Assembly (NCBI GenBank): GCA_963726575.1
Contig: CAVSCR010000003.1
Span: forward strand, 248,001 to 312,000
DNA length: 64,000 nucleotides
From: CAVSCR01 sp963726575
GTDB taxonomy: Bacteria; Actinomycetota; Actinomycetes; JAHEKZ01
Reading direction: 5' to 3'
Shown here: piece after piece, positions 59,568-64,000 of the stretch
Position numbering within the stretch: the first letter of the stretch is position 1
How the letters are laid out: every line of letters begins with the position of its first letter
Notes under the pieces: model-generated
Told to the model about the DNA's origin: nothing
The model's input: the letters and a program-made list of their open reading frames with translations, nothing else
The model's database searches: none
Translations under genes and position numbers: made by a program

Positions 59568-60307
59568 CCAGCGACGTCAGCCACCTCGTAGTCGCCGTCC
59601 CAAGTCGTCGGCAGTGGCAGGCACGCGGGTGCCAGGCGGGTGACCACCTCAGTGAGCGCCCGCGTCACGGCCTTCTCGCCGACCCACAGGTGACGCACCC
59701 CCTCGATGGCGACCACTTCTGCCTGCGGCACGCGAGCGAACCGCTCGCGTGCCTCTGGCGGCTGGAGATAGTCGTCCAGCTCGGGGACGAGCGCGGTCAG
59801 CGGGACCCCTGACGCGGCCCACCGATCCAGATCGAGGTCGGTCGTCTGCCGCAGCGGGGGTGACAGGAGAATCGTGCCGACGACGTCGGGCTCGGGACCG
59901 TGGCGCAGGGCGAGGTCGGTGCCGAACGACCATCCGAGAACCCAACGGTTCGGCAGGTCGCGGTCGCGGACGAGGTCGAGGGCTGCCTGCACGTCGAGCA
60001 GTTCGTTGCGCCCCTCGTCGAACTCGCCCTCGCTCGTGCCGGCCGCCGACGTCGTGCCGCGCGTGTTGAAGCGCAGCACGGCGAGGTCGGCGAGCGCCGG
60101 CAGCCGCCAGGCGGCCTTGCGCAGCACGTGGCTGTCCATCATTCCGCCATGGGTCGGCAGGGGGTGAAGCGTCACGAGGGTGGCGTGCGGACGGGCGGAC
60201 TCCGGAAGCGCCAGCTCGCCGACCAGCCGCACGCCGTCGGCGGTCACCAGGGTCACCGGCTCGCGACGTGCCGGGAGCACCGTGTTGGCGCGGATCGGCA
60301 CCGTCAT
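59564..60307 (-). CDS. Alpha/beta-fold hydrolase, dienelactone-hydrolase-like
   Basis: 247 residues. LVTLHPLPTHGGMMDSHVL, RFNTRGTTSAAGTSEGEFDEGRNE, nucleophile Ser127 in VLGWSFGTDLAL, Asp in LVPELDDYLQPPEARERF, His in GVRHLWVGEKA. The pattern resembles short cytoplasmic hydrolases acting on small esters. Overlaps the Cys/His protein gene by four bases (ATGA), and its stop overlaps that of the convergent GGT gene by three bases. Confidence 0.87.
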   Translation of the reverse strand: MTVPIRANTVLPARREPVTLVTADGVRLVGELALPESARPHATLVTLHPLPTHGGMMDSHVLRKAAWRLPALADLAVLRFNTRGTTSAAGTSEGEFDEGRNELLDVQAALDLVRDRDLPNRWVLGWSFGTDLALRHGPEPDVVGTILLSPPLRQTTDLDLDRWAASGVPLTALVPELDDYLQPPEARERFARVPQAEVVAIEGVRHLWVGEKAVTRALTEVVTRLAPACLPLPTTWDGDYEVADVAG

Positions 60308-60594
60308 CGCGCCCGCCGCCGGTCACGCGCCTTCCAGCATGCGGTGTGCCAGTGGCGCCGCACGTCCACTCCCGCCCCGACGATGGGTTCGACCGGCCAC
60401 ACCACCACATGGGGCGTCACCGGCCGGATCTCCTGGTCACAGCCCGGACAGCGATACGTCTTGTTCGATGACGACCCGCGCAGCGAGCGCACGTGCCAGT
60501 CCTCGCCGTTCCACTCCTCGATGTGCTCGTACGCCCCCGAACTACCGGCTTCGGGGATCGGGTCACGTCGGGCCCGGTTGCGTCGCGGGCTCAT
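60304..60594 (-). CDS. Conserved actinobacterial small zinc-binding-type protein
   Basis: 96 residues. Highly basic ends (MSPRRNRARRD, KARDRRRAR) flank GAYEHIEEWNGEDWHVRSLRG and a likely metal site: TYRCPGCDQEI followed by PHVVVWP and HWHTACWKARD, giving three Cys and several His. I recall similar proteins widely in actinobacteria, sometimes labelled ATP/GTP-binding without evidence. No function is assigned. Coupled by ATGA to the downstream hydrolase. Confidence 0.85.
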   Translation of the reverse strand: MSPRRNRARRDPIPEAGSSGAYEHIEEWNGEDWHVRSLRGSSSNKTYRCPGCDQEIRPVTPHVVVWPVEPIVGAGVDVRRHWHTACWKARDRRRAR

Positions 60595-60607
60595 CGCACC
60601 GGCCGGG

Positions 60608-62383
60608 TCAGCGGTAGACGCGGAAACCGCGACCGGTCTTGCGGCCGAGGTAGCCGGCCGTCACCAGATGCTCCAGCAGGGGGGCTGGTGCGAAGCCGGG
60701 TTCGCGGAACTCTCGGTACAGGGTCTGCTGGATGGCCAACGAGACATCCAGACCGACCACGTCCAGCAGCTCGAAAGGCCCCATGGGGTAACCGCAGCCC
60801 ACCTTCATGGCGTTGTCGATGTCGTCGGCGGTGGCGTAGTGGGCCTCGAGCATCTTGACGGCATCGTTCAAGTAGGGGAAGAGCAGCGCATTGACGACGA
60901 ATCCCGCTCGGTCGCTACAGACGACAGCCCGCTTCTCCAGCGCCTCGCACACAGCCTGCATGCTGGCCACGACCTCCTCGGAGGTGTTGACCGTGTGCAC
61001 GACCTCGACCAGCTTCATCACCGTGGCAGGGTTGAAGAAGTGCAGACCCACGACGTCGGCCATCCGCTGCGTCGCCGAAGCGATCTCGATGACCGGCAGG
61101 GACGACGTGGTGGTCGCCAGGATTGCGCCCGGCTTGACCACCTCGTCGAGCGTGGCGAACACCGCCTGCTTGACCGTCAGCTCCTCAGCGGTGGTCTCGA
61201 TCACCAGGTCTGCGTCGGCCAGGTCGTCGAACGAGGTGGACCCCTTGATCCGGGCCAGGGCCGCGTCGCGCTGCGCCTCGTCGATCTTGGCGCGCACGAC
61301 AGCCTTCTCCAGCGATCGCTCGATACTGGCTCGAGCGCGCGCCAGCTGTTCCTGGCCCCGCGCCCGCAGGACCACGTCGAACCCGGAACGGGCGAACACC
61401 TCGGCGATCCCGGTGGCCATGACCCCGGACCCGACGATGCCCACGCGCCTGATCGGCCGCGTCACCGCCTCGCTGCGCTGCTCGACCGGCGTGTGGGAAT
61501 CGGCGATGACCACAGGCGAGTCGGGCGCTTCGTAGGTGTAGAAGCCACGACCGGTCTTGCGACCCTTGAGGCCGGCCAACACCATCTGTTTGATGATCGG
61601 CGTTGGGGCGTGCAGCCGGTCCCGCGTCTGCTTGTACATCGTGTCGAGGATCTCGTAAGCGGTGTCGATGCCGATCAGGTCCAGCAGCGCGAGTGGTCCC
61701 ATCGGGTAGCCCGCGCCGAGGCGCATTGCGTCGTCGATGTCTTCGCGACTCGCGTAGCGCTGTTCGAACATCGACGCGGCATGGTTCAGGTAGCCGAACA
61801 GCAGAGCGTTGGCGATGAATCCAGCCTTGTCGCCGACCACCACCGGCGTCTTCCCCAGCCGAGTGGCAAGCGCCTGGACGTCAGTGATCACCTCAAGGTC
61901 GGTGACGACCGTCCGGATGACCTCGACCAACTTCAGCACAGGGGCCGGGTTGAAGAAGTGCATGCCCACGACCTGCGCCGGTCGATGCGTCGACACCGAG
62001 ATCTCGGTCACCGACAACGACGACGTGTTCGTGGCCAAGACGGCGTCGGGCCGGCAGATCGCGTCGAGCTGGGCGAAGATCTGCTGCTTGAGGTCGAGGT
62101 GCTCGGGAACGGCCTCGATCACCAGCTCGCAGTCGGCCAGGTCGCGCAGCTCGCTCGTGAAGGTGATCCGCTCGAAGACCGCCGCCTTTTCGTGCTCGGT
62201 GAGCTTGCCCCGCTTCACTGCCCGCGAGGTTGATGTCTCGACGTGGCCGCGCCCGGCGTCGACGGCCTCGGCGTCACGCTCCACGGCCACCACGCTCAGT
62301 CCGTTGCGGGCGAACACCTCAGCGATGCCGGCGCCCATGGTTCCGAGCCCGACCACGCCGACCTTGCTGAATTCACGCGCCAT
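60608..62383 (-). CDS. Double-length 3-hydroxyacyl-CoA dehydrogenase
   Basis: 591 residues, two complete 3-hydroxyacyl-CoA dehydrogenase units in tandem. Unit 1 (about 1-285): VGVVGLGTMGAGIAEVFARNGLSV, NTSSLSVTEI, GMHFFNPAPVLKLVEV, NALLFGYLNHA, MGPLALLDLIGID. Unit 2 (about 310-591): VGIVGSGVMATGIAEVFARSGFDV, TTSSLPVIEI, GLHFFNPATVMKLVEV, NALLFPYLNDA, MGPFELLDVVGLD. Both keep the His and Glu catalytic motifs. It supplies or oxidises 3-hydroxybutyryl-CoA in the same pathway as the thiolase and CCR. Single-unit relatives are about 285 residues. Confidence 0.93.
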   Translation of the reverse strand: MAREFSKVGVVGLGTMGAGIAEVFARNGLSVVAVERDAEAVDAGRGHVETSTSRAVKRGKLTEHEKAAVFERITFTSELRDLADCELVIEAVPEHLDLKQQIFAQLDAICRPDAVLATNTSSLSVTEISVSTHRPAQVVGMHFFNPAPVLKLVEVIRTVVTDLEVITDVQALATRLGKTPVVVGDKAGFIANALLFGYLNHAASMFEQRYASREDIDDAMRLGAGYPMGPLALLDLIGIDTAYEILDTMYKQTRDRLHAPTPIIKQMVLAGLKGRKTGRGFYTYEAPDSPVVIADSHTPVEQRSEAVTRPIRRVGIVGSGVMATGIAEVFARSGFDVVLRARGQEQLARARASIERSLEKAVVRAKIDEAQRDAALARIKGSTSFDDLADADLVIETTAEELTVKQAVFATLDEVVKPGAILATTTSSLPVIEIASATQRMADVVGLHFFNPATVMKLVEVVHTVNTSEEVVASMQAVCEALEKRAVVCSDRAGFVVNALLFPYLNDAVKMLEAHYATADDIDNAMKVGCGYPMGPFELLDVVGLDVSLAIQQTLYREFREPGFAPAPLLEHLVTAGYLGRKTGRGFRVYR

Positions 62384-62430
62384 GCTGGCAGTCTCCCAGA
62401 TGGGAAGCAGCCTCCCGTTACGCTCCCCCC

Positions 62431-63108
62431 GTGCGTCTGGTGATCGCCCGCTGCAGCGTCGACTACGTCGGACGGCTCACTGCGCACCTGCCCATGGCCA
62501 CCCGCCTGGTGCTCGTCAAGGCCGACGGGTCGGTGTCGGTGCACGCCGACGACCGGGCCTACAAGCCGCTGAACTGGATGAGCCCGCCGTGCCGCACCGA
62601 GTTCGAGGTCGACGACGCCGGGGTGGGAACGTGGACCGTCGTGCACAGCAAGACCGGCGACCGCCTGGTGGTCACGGTGGCCGAGGTGCTGCACGACACG
62701 CAGTTCGAGCTGGGGCCGGACCCCGGCCTGCAGAAGGATGGCGTCGAAGCGCATCTTCAGGTGCTGCTGGCGGATCAGATCGAGACCCTCGGCGTCGGCT
62801 GGTCCTTGGTCCGCCGGGAATACCCGACCGCGATCGGACCGGTGGACATCCTCGCCCGCGACGGCATCGGCACCACGGTCGCCGTGGAGATCAAACGGCG
62901 CGGCGAGATCGACGGCGTCGAACAACTGACGCGCTACCTGGAGCTGCTCAACCGGGATCCGCTGCTCGCACCGGTCACCGGAGTGTTCGCGGCACAGGAG
63001 ATCAAGCCGCAGGCGCGGGTGCTGGCGCTGGATCGGGGGATCCGCTGCGTCACCCTCGACTACGACGCCCTGCGCGGCCACGACGACGTCGGCAGTCGAC
63101 TCTTCTGA
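62431..63108 (+). CDS. nucS: Mismatch-specific endonuclease NucS (EndoMS)
   Basis: Replaces MutS/MutL mismatch repair in many actinobacteria by cutting both strands at mismatches. 225 residues from GTG 62431: MRLVIARCSVDYVGRLTAHLP, YKPLNWMSPPC, and the nuclease core GPVDILARDG ... TVAVEIKRRGEIDGVEQLTRYLE with the Asp-Glu-x-Lys metal site. The extreme C-terminus (GSRLF) has the look of the short beta-clamp-binding tail seen in NucS proteins. Confidence 0.96.
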   Translation: MRLVIARCSVDYVGRLTAHLPMATRLVLVKADGSVSVHADDRAYKPLNWMSPPCRTEFEVDDAGVGTWTVVHSKTGDRLVVTVAEVLHDTQFELGPDPGLQKDGVEAHLQVLLADQIETLGVGWSLVRREYPTAIGPVDILARDGIGTTVAVEIKRRGEIDGVEQLTRYLELLNRDPLLAPVTGVFAAQEIKPQARVLALDRGIRCVTLDYDALRGHDDVGSRLF

Positions 63109-63131
63109 GATCCGGTGCCACACTCGACTCC

Positions 63132-63569
63132 ATGAGCGAGCCCCTTGCCGCCGCCTTCGCCCGAGCCCTCGCCGACAAGGACACCGAGCGACTGCGCGAT
63201 CTCCTGCACCCCGAGCTCGACTTCCGGGGGATGACGCCTGGTCGGGTGTGGGAGGCGGCCGACGTCGACGACGTCATCAGCGTCATCGGGACCTGGTTCG
63301 ACGACCACGACCAGGTCGAGCGTGTCGAGTCGATGGAGACCGACGGATTCGCCGACCGACAGCGCGTGGGATACCGGCTCCTGGTACGCAACGACGACGG
63401 GCTGCACCTCGTCGAGCAGCAGGCGTACTTGTCCGAACGCGACGGCCGCATAGGCTGGCTGCGCGTTCTGTGCTCGGGCTACCGGCCGGTCAACGACGAC
63501 CTCTCCCCGGACCCGGACCGTGACGTGCGGGTCCGCATTCCGCCGGCCCCGTTGTCGGCCAACGGGTAG
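63132..63569 (+). CDS. SnoaL/NTF2-like domain protein
   Basis: 145 residues from ATG 63132. LAAAFARALADKDTERLRDLLHPELDFRGMTPGRVWEA, then RVGYRLLVRNDDGLHLVEQQAYLSERDGRIGWLRVLCSGYRPV, matches the small cone-shaped NTF2-like fold, a scaffold used for ligand binding or catalysis. It lies 23 bases after nucS and may be cotranscribed; no function is assigned. Confidence 0.78.
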   Translation: MSEPLAAAFARALADKDTERLRDLLHPELDFRGMTPGRVWEAADVDDVISVIGTWFDDHDQVERVESMETDGFADRQRVGYRLLVRNDDGLHLVEQQAYLSERDGRIGWLRVLCSGYRPVNDDLSPDPDRDVRVRIPPAPLSANG

Positions 63570-63585
63570 CACGAGGGGTAGCGCT

Positions 63586-64000
63586 TCATCGCTCCCGGGT
63601 GCCGGTCGAGGCCAAGATCACGTGGCGGTCGACCTCGGCGAAGCCGAGTCGGGCGTACATCGGGGCACCTTCGGTGCTCGCGTGCATCCACACCAGGTCG
63701 ATCGCATCACCGGCAGCGTCGCGATTGTCACCCTTCGGGCCGCCGGCGGCCAGCTGCGTCGCTCGCGCGGTCAGTGCACCGCCGATCCCCGAGCCCCGAA
63801 GGTCTGAGCGGACCCCGATGCCGGCGAGGTAGCCCGTACCCGCGACCCACCGGATGATCGCCGACCCCACCGGCTGGCCCCCGACCTCGGCCAGCAGGAA
63901 GCCCCAGTCGGGCCGCCGGAATGCCGGCGCGGGCAGGATCGCCGCTGCGTCGAGGTCACCGATCCAGCAGCCGTAGGCCTGCCAGAACTCCTCGGACCGG
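63586..64000 (-). CDS. GNAT-family N-acetyltransferase, C-terminal fragment (cut by window edge)
   Basis: The reading frame runs off the right edge. The visible 137 residues include EEFWQAYGCWIGD, DWGFLLAEVGGQPVGSAI and the acetyl-CoA motif LAGIGVRSDLRGSGIGGALTARA, then DLVWMHASTEGAPMYARLGF. These are standard GNAT motifs A and B. Substrate unknown. It converges on the SnoaL-like gene with a 16-base gap. Confidence 0.85.
   Translation of the reverse strand, partial: RSEEFWQAYGCWIGDLDAAAILPAPAFRRPDWGFLLAEVGGQPVGSAIIRWVAGTGYLAGIGVRSDLRGSGIGGALTARATQLAAGGPKGDNRDAAGDAIDLVWMHASTEGAPMYARLGFAEVDRHVILASTGTRER

Noticed and set aside
59900..62233. Plus-strand open frame of about 777 residues over the hydroxyacyl-CoA dehydrogenase
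   Set aside because: Antisense to a clear double dehydrogenase; its own apparent repeat merely mirrors that gene's duplication.
1..64000. tRNA, rRNA, CRISPR, insertion sequence or prophage
   Set aside because: No TTCGA-type T-loops in tRNA context, no regularly spaced repeats, and no transposase, integrase or phage proteins were found on reading both strands.

Overview
The window is high-GC actinobacterial chromosomal DNA. Evidence: GTG and TTG starts are common, genes are joined by 1- to 4-base ATGA/GTGA overlaps, and NucS, GatCAB, crotonyl-CoA carboxylase/reductase (CCR) and an IcmA-type acyl-CoA mutase are present. The order serA, ilvC-ilvN-ilvB, gatB-gatA-gatC, ligA, a MetE-like gene, mnmA, iscS, etfA-etfB follows the order I recall around Mycobacterium tuberculosis Rv2996c-Rv3029c, so the backbone is ancestral. 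A chemoreceptor and two GGDEF proteins suggest a motile or c-di-GMP-using lineage (Kineosporia-, Nocardioides- or Frankiales-like); the genus cannot be fixed from the sequence.

Layout. 1-2014 (-): edge fragment of a GT87 mannosyltransferase, then serA. 2248-5250 (+): secreted beta-propeller protein. 5266-13642 (-): ilvC, ilvN and ilvB (ilvB has a leader-peptide attenuator), ilvD, trmB, a MoaD/ThiS-like protein coupled to a BNR-repeat protein, and a 2-hydroxyacid dehydrogenase. 13728-14558 (+): secreted GH114-like protein. 14562-21716 (-): VOC protein, gatB, gatA, gatC and two paralogous membrane GGDEF proteins, one with EAL. 21861-32567 (-): a tightly packed run etfB, etfA, AlgI-like MBOAT, DUF459 SGNH protein, iscS, mnmA, second SGNH protein, MetE-like, ligA. 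32751-36119: YbaK-like (-), OsmC-like (+), chemoreceptor (+). 36111-41685 (-): two paralogous family-5 solute-binding lipoproteins flanking a class III nucleotidyl-cyclase-like protein with an extracytoplasmic propeller. 41836-44871: flavodoxin, DUF885 peptidase-like protein, thioredoxin-TPR protein. 44933-46618 (-): acyl-CoA mutase. 46756-50029 (+): sulfonate/nitrate-type ABC transporter and an Rrf2 regulator. 50178-57141: meaB, thiolase, methylmalonyl-CoA epimerase, FN3/propeller surface protein, ccr. 57170-64000: hydrolases, gamma-glutamyltranspeptidase-like protein, small Cys/His protein, double 3-hydroxyacyl-CoA dehydrogenase, nucS, SnoaL-like protein, edge fragment of a GNAT acetyltransferase.

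How the genes work together. ilvB/N/C/D make branched-chain amino acids and ilvB is preceded by a classical attenuator. Thiolase, hydroxyacyl-CoA dehydrogenase, CCR, epimerase, acyl-CoA mutase and MeaB form most of an acetyl-CoA to crotonyl-, ethylmalonyl- and methylmalonyl-type acyl-CoA network, with ETF as electron carrier. IscS and MnmA supply tRNA thiolation. The least described parts are the SBP-cyclase-SBP cluster (36111-41685), the BNR/MoaD pair (11281-12701) and the acyltransferase/SGNH genes inside the iscS-mnmA-ligA run.

No tRNA, rRNA, CRISPR array, insertion sequence or prophage gene was recognised. No gene-free stretch exceeds about 235 bases; the longer intergenic gaps were read and hold the promoters, dyads and hairpins listed.
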